Of a stretch of 10,310 nt of DNA, positions 1-7,236 are shown piece by piece. A program made the position numbers and the translations under genes. The stretch is taken from positions 1 through 10,310 of the forward strand of contig MGTA01000026.1 in assembly GCA_001799225.1 (NCBI GenBank), given 5' to 3'. A model generated the notes under the pieces. The model was not told where the DNA came from, did not search any database, and worked only from the letters and a program-made list of their open reading frames with translations. The DNA is from Deltaproteobacteria bacterium RIFOXYD12_FULL_50_9. GTDB taxonomy: Bacteria; Desulfobacterota; Desulfobulbia; Desulfobulbales; CALZHT01. The stretch's first letter is position 1. Each line of letters starts with the position of its first letter.

Positions 1-460
1 ATTCGGTGGCAAAGTGGCGCATCAGGTATTCATAGGCATCACCCAGGAGATCATCACCCTCGGCCCGGTTGCGCCCGAAATCCAGGCCCTCAAAAATGGC
101 CACCAACTTGGTCAGCCGGTCTACCATGGCCTGCGCCTTGCCGAGTTTCTCCTCGTCATTAAAGTCGGCGACGTTGATCGCGCCTTTAAGGCTATCGTTG
201 GCATCGGCGAGCTTCTCGATGATTTTCATGATGCGCTCGCCGATCTCCTTGTCGCCCTTGGCCGCTACCATATCGGCAAAACTGCCGCCGGCCGGCACGT
301 CAATCAGGGCGTTGGGGTCTCCAGCGTATTTATCCGAGACGTATTTGACGAACAAGAGTACAAGGACATAATCCTTGTACTGGCTGGCATCCATACCGCC
401 GCGCAGCTCATCGCAGGATTTCCAGAGTGAGGAGTAGAGTTCGGATTTCTTGAGGGCCAT
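1..460 (-). CDS. hsdM: Type I restriction-modification methyltransferase subunit HsdM, N-terminal part (runs off left edge)
   Basis: This is the DNA adenine methyltransferase (modification) subunit of a type I restriction-modification complex, which works in the cytoplasm with HsdS and HsdR. Reading leftwards from the ATG at 460-458, 153 codons are open to the window edge. The protein starts MALKKSELYSSLWKSCDELR and then has DYVLVLLFVKYVSDKY, which is characteristic of the HsdM N-terminal helical domain. It ends in GDAYEYLMRHFATE, the junction into the N6-methylase catalytic domain. The SAM-binding and NPPF motifs would lie beyond the window. The Shine-Dalgarno site is weak (AAGAG about 6 nt before the ATG). 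hsdS and hsdR are expected to the left but cannot be seen. Family identity is very likely. Whether the gene is intact is unknown. Confidence 0.93.
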   Translation of the reverse strand, partial: MALKKSELYSSLWKSCDELRGGMDASQYKDYVLVLLFVKYVSDKYAGDPNALIDVPAGGSFADMVAAKGDKEIGERIMKIIEKLADANDSLKGAINVADFNDEEKLGKAQAMVDRLTKLVAIFEGLDFGRNRAEGDDLLGDAYEYLMRHFATE

Positions 461-786
461 TAATTGCTCTTATGCTTTTTGGGCTCAAAATAGGGGTATA
501 GAAGATTCAATATTTTTTTAAAAACCTTCCTCTTCTCATGTATCAACAACTGTTTTCTTTTGCAAGGAGATTGGATAATTGTCGTGGGAGAATATCAAGA
601 GGGTAATCGGTCGGCATTGCAAATTTTTGACATCATCGGATGATACAAAAAAAGAAACGGCTCGAAGCCATTGAGGAATCGAGCCGTTTAACGAACGGCA
701 CTGGCTAGCGCCGGATTATGTCTTATGATACAGCCTGTCGAGTTGACAATATAATCATTTGAAATTAAAGGAATTATCGCAAAATT
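461..786. other. Intergenic gap between hsdM and the TonB receptor
   Basis: No convincing coding sequence lies here on either strand. It holds the terminator of the receptor gene (647-689) and about 185 bp of AT-rich leader upstream of hsdM, where the hsdM promoter should be. I found no clear -35/-10 pair on the minus strand. Confidence 0.6.
647..689 (-). terminator. Rho-independent terminator of the TonB receptor gene
   Basis: A perfect 11-bp inverted repeat (AAACGGCTCGA at 655-665 against TCGAGCCGTTT at 679-689) encloses a 13-nt loop. Read on the minus strand, the stem is followed by C and seven Ts (654-647). The hairpin lies about 100 nt after the receptor stop codon and upstream of hsdM, so it separates the two transcription units. 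Confidence 0.87.
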
Positions 787-2706
787 TCAATACTTGATGG
801 TGATCCCGGCCTCGACCCAGCGCTCGGGGTTCTTTTTCTCCGGGTTAAAGTAGACGGTGTTATTAAACAGGTTGTGAACCGAGCCAAAGAGCGTCAGGTT
901 TGGGGTGGCAAACAATTTGGGCATGACGCCAATCGTCCAGTCCCAGAGCATGCCGCTGCAATCATGATCCGCAAACCCTTGCCACTCCACTCTATCCTGC
1001 CAGAGATAGTGGCCGGCCAGCCTGGTTCTGAGCAGATCGGCATAGCGATAGGAGAAGGCCAGATTAATGGCGGTGATATCGTCGTTGGTTCCGTCAATAT
1101 CCAGGGGAGGATTTCGGCCGCTCAACCGGTTGCGTTCGTGGATATAGGTTCCGTTCAGGCCGGCTGAAAATCCGTAAAGTTCCAGAGTCTCGATCTCGGC
1201 CTCTATCCCGTCCCGCTGAATCGGCATAGTGTTAGTCGAGGTATTATAATCAATGGTCTTCTTGATGCCATGGTGAAACAGGGTCGTTTTGAACCGCACC
1301 GCTGCCATGATGGTTGTTTCAACCCCGCCCTGGATTGATTTGATCATCTCCGGCTTGATCTGGGGATTGAAAAAAGGCAAGAAATGCAGGAGCGGCATCT
1401 GGGCAAACCCGGAGCCGGCATTGAACCGCAGCAGGGTCGTCTCATCAAGCCTATAGACTGCCGCCAGGCTCGGGCTGGTTTGTTCGCCGATCAGCGAGCT
1501 GTGGTCATAGCGGAGGCCCGGAGTCACGGTCAAAGGTCCCCAGGTGATGCTGTCGTTGAGAAAGACAGCTCTTTTCTCCTGATAGATCGGGTACATGACA
1601 TCCCAAGAGCTGCGCATCTCCATTTCGTCGCGCTCCAGCTCAGCGCCCAGCACGATGCTTTGGCCCGGCCAGCGGCTTATAGCAAGAGTGGCTTCCCCCC
1701 CTCTGGTCTCATCAGCATATTCAAAAGCCCATAGATAAGCGCCGGTACTGAGCATATTATCCTGGCGCCACCAGTCCATCTTGGCGCTCTGCAGGGCCAG
1801 ATGCAGAGCGACCCCGGTCATCGGGCTGGTTTCGAGGCTCAAACTGCCCCAGGAGTGGGCTGCTGTACGATACGCCGTTGTATCAGAACTTACCGAATTA
1901 CCTTCAAGGTATTCAGGATTGCTGCTGCCCAGTGCCAGGCCAATTTTTGTCGCATCTCCTAGCGCAGTTTCAAGCTTGCCGTAAAGCCGGTTGTTGGCGA
2001 ACCAGCGGTCATTGCGTAAACCCTGCGAATCCTGGCGACCGGCATAGAGATAATAGGAGAGGTGGCCGACCCGGGCGGCGATATCCGCGTTATAGTCCTG
2101 GGTGTTGGCCTCGCCGCCGGAGGCTGACATTGTCACTCGGGGCGTCACGGTTTTGCCGGTATCCTTGGTGATAATATTGATGACCCCGCCTAGCGATGAG
2201 CCCCAGACCGAGGAGGCCGGCCCTTTGATCACCTCGATGCGTTTGATGATCTGCAGCGGGATGCCATTGGTTTCGGCCCGGGCCTGAGAGGGCGGGTTGA
2301 GGCGCACCCCGTCGATCAGCAGCAGAACATGGGGGGCATCGATAAACCCGAGGCCGTGGGTCCGGTATGTCCCAAAATCGCCAAAGTTTCGGTGATTAAA
2401 GGTTACAATCATGCCGGGAAGCTGACTCAGCACCTCATCGACGCTGTGGACGCCCATGGCCTCAATCTGCTCGGCCGTGACAATCGAATAGTTCTCCGCT
2501 ACCCGCGGCAAGGGCTGCGGCACCCGGCTGGTAACCTCGACCAGGTTCTCGTCGCTGAAGTACATCGCGAAGAGATCAAGATCCGCTTGTTGATCATTGC
2601 GGGCGACCTTATGCTCTTCTGAGGCCAGAACCTGCCGCTCTGCCCCCAGAAGCAGCAACCCGCTCAACAAACCAACCTTGATAGCCATATTGCTGGATCT
2701 GTTCAT
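787..2706 (-). CDS. TonB-dependent outer-membrane receptor
   Basis: This 639-residue ligand-gated outer-membrane beta-barrel would import a chelate (siderophore, cobalamin or similar) using TonB-ExbBD energy. A signal peptide occupies about residues 1-29. A TonB-box-like ENLVEVTSR is at 53-61. The plug domain (about 66-181) has the hallmarks LLLIDGVRLN (about 128-137) and IKRIEVIKGPASSVWGSSLG (154-173), followed by GVINIITK. The remainder is the barrel, ending in GITIKY with a C-terminal aromatic residue, as outer-membrane proteins require. The length fits the BtuB/CirA-like size class. The ATG at 2706 is preceded by AGGGG only 3 nt away, which is a tight spacing. Met7 has no visible ribosome site, so Met1 is kept. 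The gene appears to be a single transcription unit with its own promoter and terminator. The substrate cannot be inferred: I saw no cobalamin riboswitch or clear Fur box upstream. Confidence 0.93.
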   Translation of the reverse strand: MNRSSNMAIKVGLLSGLLLLGAERQVLASEEHKVARNDQQADLDLFAMYFSDENLVEVTSRVPQPLPRVAENYSIVTAEQIEAMGVHSVDEVLSQLPGMIVTFNHRNFGDFGTYRTHGLGFIDAPHVLLLIDGVRLNPPSQARAETNGIPLQIIKRIEVIKGPASSVWGSSLGGVINIITKDTGKTVTPRVTMSASGGEANTQDYNADIAARVGHLSYYLYAGRQDSQGLRNDRWFANNRLYGKLETALGDATKIGLALGSSNPEYLEGNSVSSDTTAYRTAAHSWGSLSLETSPMTGVALHLALQSAKMDWWRQDNMLSTGAYLWAFEYADETRGGEATLAISRWPGQSIVLGAELERDEMEMRSSWDVMYPIYQEKRAVFLNDSITWGPLTVTPGLRYDHSSLIGEQTSPSLAAVYRLDETTLLRFNAGSGFAQMPLLHFLPFFNPQIKPEMIKSIQGGVETTIMAAVRFKTTLFHHGIKKTIDYNTSTNTMPIQRDGIEAEIETLELYGFSAGLNGTYIHERNRLSGRNPPLDIDGTNDDITAINLAFSYRYADLLRTRLAGHYLWQDRVEWQGFADHDCSGMLWDWTIGVMPKLFATPNLTLFGSVHNLFNNTVYFNPEKKNPERWVEAGITIKY

Positions 2707-2763
2707 AAACCCCTGTTTATGGTAGAAACTCCGGTCTTCCTGTCCCGAAAAACATGAATACCT

Positions 2764-2792
2764 ATTTTACTTGATAGCGCGATAATTAGCAA
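2764..2792 (-). promoter_or_regulatory. Sigma70-like promoter of the TonB receptor gene
   Basis: On the minus strand, TTGCTA (2792-2787) is followed after exactly 17 bp by TAAAAT (2769-2764), close to the -35 and -10 consensus. It lies about 60 nt upstream of the receptor ATG. A nearby imperfect inverted repeat (GTAACC...GATTAC, around 2823-2840) could be an operator, but that is weak. Confidence 0.6.
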
Positions 2793-2930
2793 TTGCTTAT
2801 GCAGCCGTAAAAACAATAAGACCGTAACCTGTTAAGATTACAGCCTTAGTTTAAAAATGGGATGCAGTCCATTGAACTAACGGTATAATTATCTATAATT
2901 AAACGATTTGTTTTATGTCTAAAAAATAGT

Positions 2931-2954
2931 AAGCCCCCAAATAAGCCCCCAAAA
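2931..2954. repeat. 12-bp tandem direct repeat, two copies
   Basis: AAGCCCCCAAAT is followed directly by AAGCCCCCAAAA (11 of 12 identical). On the other strand this reads as two phased GGGGGCTTA blocks. It sits in the 416-bp gene-free stretch between the TonB receptor and the caspase gene (2707-3122). Short phased G-rich direct repeats like these could be recombinase arm-type binding sites at the end of an integrative element, but that is inference. No second attachment site is visible in the window. Confidence 0.6.
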
Positions 2955-2998
2955 GAAAAAGAGCTGTGCAAATCAATGCCATTCAAATTACCATTTGT

Positions 2999-3078
2999 CT
3001 CAAGCACCCTACCATGGGTAGGCAGGGAAGGCGACTATATTGTTTTTGATTGAGTCCCCGCTGACCCTGCCTCAAGCA
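2999..3078. repeat. Folded intergenic element bounded by 8-bp direct repeats
   Basis: CTCAAGCA occurs at 2999-3006 and again at 3071-3078, with a 72-bp period. Between them are two hairpins. The first is CCTACC/GGTAGG with a 3-nt loop (3008-3022). The second is a long stem in which GGCAGGG (3021-3027) pairs with CCCTGCC (3065-3071), with an inner seven-base arm pairing at one mismatch (GGCGACT with AGTCCCC). The two hairpins share one or two bases, so they may be alternatives. It lies 45 nt downstream of the caspase gene stop. It could be the 3' end of that mRNA, a small miniature element with a target duplication, or a structured RNA. No U-tract follows either stem, so it is not a standard terminator. 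Confidence 0.5.
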
Positions 3079-3122
3079 AATTAAATGACCAAATAATCAA
3101 ATTATCAAAAACAGCCTACTGC

Positions 3123-4823
3123 TCATTGTCCGCCACGAACAAAAAGTACATACATGTGGATGTGTTGCTTATTGGAGGTACCTATGTTGCCAGCCTTGAA
3201 ACCCGCGAACCACACGTAGTCCGGGTGTCCCTCCCTTATAGTGGACGACCAGTAGTCATTTGCCTGAATGTTCGTGAACCCCAACCCATTAAAATATTCT
3301 GATGGGCTGCTTCTACCACGCTTCGTAAAATACTCCAGTTCCTCCTTAGTCGGCAATCGCCAATCGCTGTAACCGCCATACTGCAAGTTGCTTGCCCAAT
3401 TCATTGCATTATCCCAATTCATCTGTTTCCCTGCAATGTTTCCATCACTCGTCCACATCAAATTGGTACTAACATCCAAAACATAATCCTTGTAGAAAAC
3501 TAAATCATCTTTAGTGAAATTCGCCTCATCATTCCCCAGAAGTAAGGCTTTTATTGCATTTATATCTCCTTCTCTAATATTCTCTATCCCCTCAATTAAT
3601 GCATACTTGGTCGTCAGGCTCTTCCATGCTGACGAAATCATGTCCTTGCCATAGGGAGAATTAGCGATCTTCCCAAAAGCGGCTATATCTTTCTTGATCT
3701 CAGTTTTGCGTTTCGTCGCTGCCTCTTTTTTGAGTCGAACTATTTCGGCATTTCTTTGCTGCCTAAGTTCTTCGAGTTTTTGCGCATCAGCCTCTTTTTT
3801 CTCAACCATGGCTAGCATATTTTCGAGGCTGTCGTCTGGTCCGACTGCTCCTGAACCAAGTTTCCCCTTCATGACAGTGATCTGTGCATCCAACAACGCT
3901 AGTTCTCCTTCTAGCTTTTCAATTTCTGCTTGCTCCATCTCCTTCTGCTTCGCGGTTTCAATCTCAAGTTTCTTCAGACGTTCTAACTCCGCTTGTCGTT
4001 CCTTCGACCCTTCAGCAAGGCCATCGAGCCGGGAAGTATCTGTCGCACCAGAGAAGTAGAAGTCGCCCTCAAGGGACGATGATTCCCACGGCACCTGTTT
4101 GTCCCCTGTCTGTTGTTTGACCGAAGTGCGGACCATCTTAAATGAATCCTCTATTTTTAGGCCGGGCTTCTTAATCGCCTTGACAACCTCCTGGGTATAA
4201 AGCCCGTTTTCGCCAGTCCCGTCACTTGCTATTGAACCGGGAGCTGTAGCATAAGCGATCAAGGTTCCGCTCGGCGCGTTCATAGAAGCGAGTCCCAGAT
4301 TTACGGCCCTGAAGCTACGAGAAAAAGGATTGTTCCGGCATGCGTCGAGGATCACGATATTCATGGTATTCTTCGCCATGTCCATCTTGGCGAGTACCGC
4401 CCCTGCATCTACCGCCTTAATTTCCACCTCTGGTTCGCCCTGGATGTCTGCATCAACAGGGATAAGATAGTTCCTGCCATTCACCTGCATACCGTGGCCA
4501 GCATAAAAGAACAGCCCGACCCCGCCTTGCTTGATGACTTTTCCGAATGATTCGATCGCTAGTTTCATATCGTTCTGGTTCAGGTTGATACGTTCGTCCA
4601 CGGCAAACCCAAGCTCCCGCAGTGTCTTTGCCATTGTCTTTGCATCGTTCGCAGGGTTCTTCAAAGGGGATAATAGATAGGTGCTGTTCCCGATTACCAA
4701 TGCAGTCTTGTGCACCTTTTCGACTGCCACGTATGTGGGCTTCTCCTTCAATGCTATGCTACGATCGTCGGCATAGGCATGAGAGGCCGTTAAAATGAGA
4801 AACAATAACATAACCATTTTCAT
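3123..4823 (-). CDS. Exported caspase-like (peptidase C14) protein with coiled coil and C-terminal DUF1566 domain
   Basis: The 566-residue protein has a signal peptide (about 1-18, cleavage near HAYA-DD). A caspase-fold domain follows at about 36-258. It includes ALVIGNSTY (41-49), the catalytic histidine in FFYAGHGMQ (His110) and the catalytic cysteine in IVILDACRNNPF (Cys162), so both dyad residues are present. Residues about 268-380 are rich in Glu, Lys and Leu and look like a coiled coil. The C-terminus (about 445-566) is a DUF1566/Lcl-like domain: DVSTNLMWTSD, GGYSDWRLPTKEEL, YWSST and a final FVRGGQ. The ATG at 4823 has AGGGG 7 nt upstream. The gene lies 135 nt after the PDZ lipoprotein gene on the same strand, so the two may be co-transcribed. 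Family members are cysteine peptidases, generally cleaving after Arg/Lys. The target and the exact role here are unknown. An active exported protease with a binding domain is inferred. Confidence 0.9.
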   Translation of the reverse strand: MKMVMLLFLILTASHAYADDRSIALKEKPTYVAVEKVHKTALVIGNSTYLLSPLKNPANDAKTMAKTLRELGFAVDERINLNQNDMKLAIESFGKVIKQGGVGLFFYAGHGMQVNGRNYLIPVDADIQGEPEVEIKAVDAGAVLAKMDMAKNTMNIVILDACRNNPFSRSFRAVNLGLASMNAPSGTLIAYATAPGSIASDGTGENGLYTQEVVKAIKKPGLKIEDSFKMVRTSVKQQTGDKQVPWESSSLEGDFYFSGATDTSRLDGLAEGSKERQAELERLKKLEIETAKQKEMEQAEIEKLEGELALLDAQITVMKGKLGSGAVGPDDSLENMLAMVEKKEADAQKLEELRQQRNAEIVRLKKEAATKRKTEIKKDIAAFGKIANSPYGKDMISSAWKSLTTKYALIEGIENIREGDINAIKALLLGNDEANFTKDDLVFYKDYVLDVSTNLMWTSDGNIAGKQMNWDNAMNWASNLQYGGYSDWRLPTKEELEYFTKRGRSSPSEYFNGLGFTNIQANDYWSSTIREGHPDYVWFAGFKAGNIGTSNKQHIHMYVLFVRGGQ

Positions 4824-4958
4824 TGCAAAACCCCTATCTATCTCAACATATATAGGCTTGAATGGTTCCCATTTAACATATCATATTGTTCATTTGCCAA
4901 CGCATTGTGAAATAACCAGTACTTTGCCTATGAATGATTATAAGGGGGGGCATTTTAA

Positions 4959-5795
4959 TTATTTGCTTGCCGCAGGATTTAATTTAAGTGCTATTCTAAT
5001 TGGCTTCCCTTTTCTAATAATACTAAAAACAACATCCTGACCAGCTTTTTGTTGAAGAACCCGTGTCAAATCTTCCGGTTTAATCACTTTTTCTTCGTCA
5101 ACCTCTGTTATCACATCGCCAATAATTATATTACTATTAAATGCTGGAGAGTCGTTAATCACAAGATAAACATATGCACCGCTGTTTGTTTCTGCTTCGT
5201 ACTTTGACTTGTCAGGCATGTTATCGTAATATACCCCTAAAGTTGGGGGTTTGGCTTTTACCCAATAACTAGCCCATTTTCTGTAAGTATTCACATTATA
5301 ACGGATTTCTCTTTGAACGTATTGAGTGAAAGAAGTTGTTGAAGAACCGATATAATTCCCAAGTTGCCCTTGATAGGTTGTGTTAGCGTAAGAAACTTGC
5401 GGTGTGCTATATGGAATTATTACTTGAGAAGATGAAACTAATTGAGAGTTAAAAAGTGCGCGTTCCGCTCCTATTTTTCCACAATGAATTTTTGCAACCG
5501 CAACTGAATAATGTTTTCTGTCATTGAACATAGTGTCTCCAACCAACAAATAGCCATTTTCTGCAAGTTGTTTTGAAGAATATGCCATGTCTGATACTTC
5601 TTCAGCTATGCAGGCATTAAAAGACACAGGATTTTCAAGGATGTTTTCAATCTGTGATAAGTTGATATAGCCCTGATATTTTTTGTCAAAGAGAGCTACC
5701 TTTCTTTCAAGAGAGCTACAACCAGTCACAAAAATAGTCAACAAACCAGTCAAAAGGCAAAAGATTACATTAAATACATGCAATTTTTTTCTCAT
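4959..5795 (-). CDS. PDZ-domain lipoprotein
   Basis: The ATG at 5795 is chosen because AAGGGG lies 5 nt upstream. A GTG two codons earlier overlaps that ribosome site. The 278-residue protein begins with a basic stretch and a hydrophobic segment ending in FVTGC, a lipobox with the lipidated cysteine at residue 26. The middle is rich in Ser, Thr, Tyr and Asn (about 115-170) with no motif I can assign. The C-terminal 70 residues (about 203-273) read as a PDZ domain: GAYVYLVINDSPAFNSN, then GDVITEVDEEKV, EDLTRVLQQKAG and VVFSIIRKG. No protease triad is visible, so it is probably a membrane-anchored binding or scaffold protein. The gene is clearly AT-richer than hsdM and the TonB receptor. It is upstream of the caspase gene in the same direction, so a joint role in the envelope is plausible but inferred. 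Confidence 0.85.
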   Translation of the reverse strand: MRKKLHVFNVIFCLLTGLLTIFVTGCSSLERKVALFDKKYQGYINLSQIENILENPVSFNACIAEEVSDMAYSSKQLAENGYLLVGDTMFNDRKHYSVAVAKIHCGKIGAERALFNSQLVSSSQVIIPYSTPQVSYANTTYQGQLGNYIGSSTTSFTQYVQREIRYNVNTYRKWASYWVKAKPPTLGVYYDNMPDKSKYEAETNSGAYVYLVINDSPAFNSNIIIGDVITEVDEEKVIKPEDLTRVLQQKAGQDVVFSIIRKGKPIRIALKLNPAASK

Positions 5796-5898
5796 TTTCA
5801 CCCCTTAAGAAAGTTGTGAGATTATGGTAAAATTGATATTTCTAGTTGTTATCTGTTTGACTCAGGAATGTAAAGAAAAATTATTCTAGTCATTCTAT

Positions 5899-5926
5899 TT
5901 GACATGCTTACCTGGCCACATATAAT
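5899..5926 (+). promoter_or_regulatory. Perfect-consensus sigma70 promoter pointing right
   Basis: TTGACA (5899-5904) and TATAAT (5921-5926) match consensus exactly, with a 16-bp spacer. AGGAGG follows at 5933-5938, then ATG at 5946. It faces against all neighbouring genes, between the divergent-free intergenic space of the PDZ lipoprotein and the zinc-ribbon gene. Transcription would start near the Shine-Dalgarno site. Confidence 0.75.
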
Positions 5927-5945
5927 AGTCACAGGAGGTATTTTT

Positions 5946-5993
5946 ATGCTCAACATCAAGGGTAAATGTGTACGCTGTTTTTTTTTATTGTAA
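5946..5993 (+). CDS. 15-codon ORF behind a consensus promoter and ribosome site (leader peptide or truncated gene start)
   Basis: The ORF encodes MLNIKGKCVRCFFLL and stops at TAA 5991-5993. Its signals are far stronger than its length suggests: a perfect promoter 20 nt upstream and AGGAGG 7 nt before the ATG. A run of nine Ts (codons Phe-Phe-Leu) sits near the end and is a slippage or sequencing-error hotspot. A one-base slip extends the frame to about 26 codons, ending before 6032. It may be the stump of a longer gene whose remainder was lost when the adjacent zinc-ribbon gene arrived, or a short regulatory peptide. The CxxC suggests the start of a zinc-binding protein but is not enough to assign a family. 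Confidence 0.35.
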   Translation: MLNIKGKCVRCFFLL

Positions 5994-6026
5994 TTTGAAG
6001 CCACCACCTAGGTTATGGAATCCGCC

Positions 6027-6650
6027 CTAAAGAAATGGTCCATTTTTATCATGCCTGATCAGACCTAACTGCTTGCCCATAATCACAATTGCCAGATGGT
6101 CTGCAAAGTCGGCCTCTTTTCTTAACCTGTCAAAAGTGTCTTGGTGCATGTTTTTCGGTTTGAACAAGATTGGTACAGAAAGGTCGCGGCTTACTCCTAA
6201 ACGTTCCCTAATTTTTCTGGCTTTTCTCATAAGACGGTCTGGCCAGTCTTCTTGCTGGCTGCCATAGGTCAGGTCATGACAATGGCGGCAGAAGAAATAC
6301 TTTCCGACCCCATAAAGTATTGCAACCCGTAGCCAGCAATGAGGGCAAATAAACCATTTCCGGTGTCCGCCATAGTTGCAAGGAGTCTGGTAAAATGTGA
6401 TTGTCTGTTCAACAGGTTCCCATTCTCCGCCATTTTTTTTGTGCTTGTAGTTTAATCCCATCCGGTCTTGTTCCATCCTGAAGCCGATGATGCCGGTCTG
6501 TTCACCTCGCCAGGACCAGGATAACGTACCACTAATGCCAGGCCGTAGATACCCCCGCTTTTTTAGCCATCTAACATCAATCGAGTGTTGACCTTCCGTT
6601 ATTGCTTTTGAATTGTACCTTGACCGACGCCCCGATCCAAAACCGCCCAT
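6027..6650 (-). CDS. Small zinc-ribbon protein of the MGGFGSGR type, function unknown
   Basis: The ATG at 6650 is preferred: GAGG lies 6 nt upstream and the protein then begins with MGGFGSGRRSRY, a start I recognise from hypothetical proteins scattered through proteobacterial mobile DNA. An ATG 13 codons earlier gives a non-conserved extension. The protein has 207 residues: a basic N-terminus, SIDVRWLKKRGYLRPG, a tryptophan-rich middle (SWSWRGEQ, GGEWEPVEQ), then CPHC (Cys102, Cys105) and CRHC (Cys121, Cys124). These form a four-cysteine zinc ribbon, with one more cysteine at 91. A basic helix follows (RLMRKARKIRERLG). The likely biochemical property is nucleic-acid or protein binding through zinc. 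No enzyme motif is visible. The gene stands alone, with about 290 bp of non-coding DNA upstream of it before a decayed gene fragment. Confidence 0.75.
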   Translation of the reverse strand: MGGFGSGRRSRYNSKAITEGQHSIDVRWLKKRGYLRPGISGTLSWSWRGEQTGIIGFRMEQDRMGLNYKHKKNGGEWEPVEQTITFYQTPCNYGGHRKWFICPHCWLRVAILYGVGKYFFCRHCHDLTYGSQQEDWPDRLMRKARKIRERLGVSRDLSVPILFKPKNMHQDTFDRLRKEADFADHLAIVIMGKQLGLIRHDKNGPFL

Positions 6651-6939
6651 AGTTCGCCTCGTTATTTTTTTATCGAAATCATTAAGCAAATATACGTTTT
6701 ACTTACACCTGAAATGTCTGAATCTCTAGTCCCTTATGGGATTGCGGTTGATTTGTGTTTTGTAAACATTTTCACCTGTGTTAACCGCCGCAATACATTC
6801 AATGATAGAAACTGTAGGCATTGCACAATAACCCGTAACTTACTGCCATTCTATTCATGGTGAAGGCAAGTATTGCCGGCAGTCGTTTCGTTTAACCTTG
6901 CTTAGAAAATTCCATCATAGGCCGGTTATTTTAGGTTAT
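6651..6939. other. Gene-poor gap with a possible 31-codon ORF
   Basis: No recognisable gene. On the minus strand an ORF at 6821-6726 starts MPTVSIIECIAAVNTGENVY and has 31 codons but no convincing ribosome site. Near 6842-6886 a nested hairpin (CTGCC...GGCAG around GGCAA/TTGCC) is visible. The stretch is best read as decayed or regulatory DNA. Confidence 0.3.
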
Positions 6940-7125
6940 TTAAACCGTATATTTTGCAGAGTCGTGTGTTCGGAATGGGAACAATGCACATAGCTTGGAA
7001 GTGCATCTTCTGACATCGTGGTTATTGAATCCCATACACTTTTTGCAATATTCGATAATCGCCCGCCTTGCAGTCAGGGTAATAATCCGGGTGCCGCCTT
7101 TCGGATTGTATGCCTGATTGCCATT
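6940..7125 (-). pseudogene. Fragment of a small cysteine-cluster (C4) protein without a normal start codon
   Basis: The minus-strand frame from 7125 to the TAA at 6940 encodes 61 residues. They include TARRAIIEYCKKCMGFNNHD followed by VRRCTSKLCALFPFR. The CxxC...CxxxxC spacing and the LCALFPFR ending match a class of small phage and island proteins with the pattern AIRxYCxxC...RxCxxxxCxLxPxR. A TAA stops the frame immediately upstream (7128-7126), and the only internal ATG would remove the first CxxC. A nearby ATG (7122) is in another frame and meets a stop after about 16 codons. So either the gene is a 5'-truncated or frameshifted remnant, or it uses a non-standard start. It lies between the winged-helix gene and the zinc-ribbon gene. 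Confidence 0.5.
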
Positions 7126-7236
7126 TTAATAATCTCTCAAGTAGGGCCAAAGTTTACCACCCGTGATTTTTAGTTCAATTTCAAGTACAAATGATCAAGG
7201 CCTGGCTTCGCCGTATATATGGCTTATCATGTTAAC

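Noticed and set aside
14..430. Plus-strand ORFs of 138 and 100 codons at the left edge
   Set aside because: They are antisense to a clear HsdM N-terminus on the minus strand and have no family features.
2866..2890. tRNA-like D-arm (TTAGTTCAATGGA on the minus strand)
   Set aside because: No matching acceptor stem, anticodon arm or T-arm (GTTCGA) follows, so it is not a tRNA or a convincing tRNA fragment.
2707..2930. Cobalamin riboswitch or Fur box upstream of the TonB receptor
   Set aside because: I looked for the conserved riboswitch core and for a Fur-like 19-bp palindrome and saw neither.
4795..5040. 81-codon plus-strand ORF
   Set aside because: It overlaps the ends of two solid minus-strand genes and has no ribosome site or motif.
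5968..5990. Intrinsic terminator at the run of nine Ts
   Set aside because: No stable GC stem lies immediately before the T-run on the plus strand.
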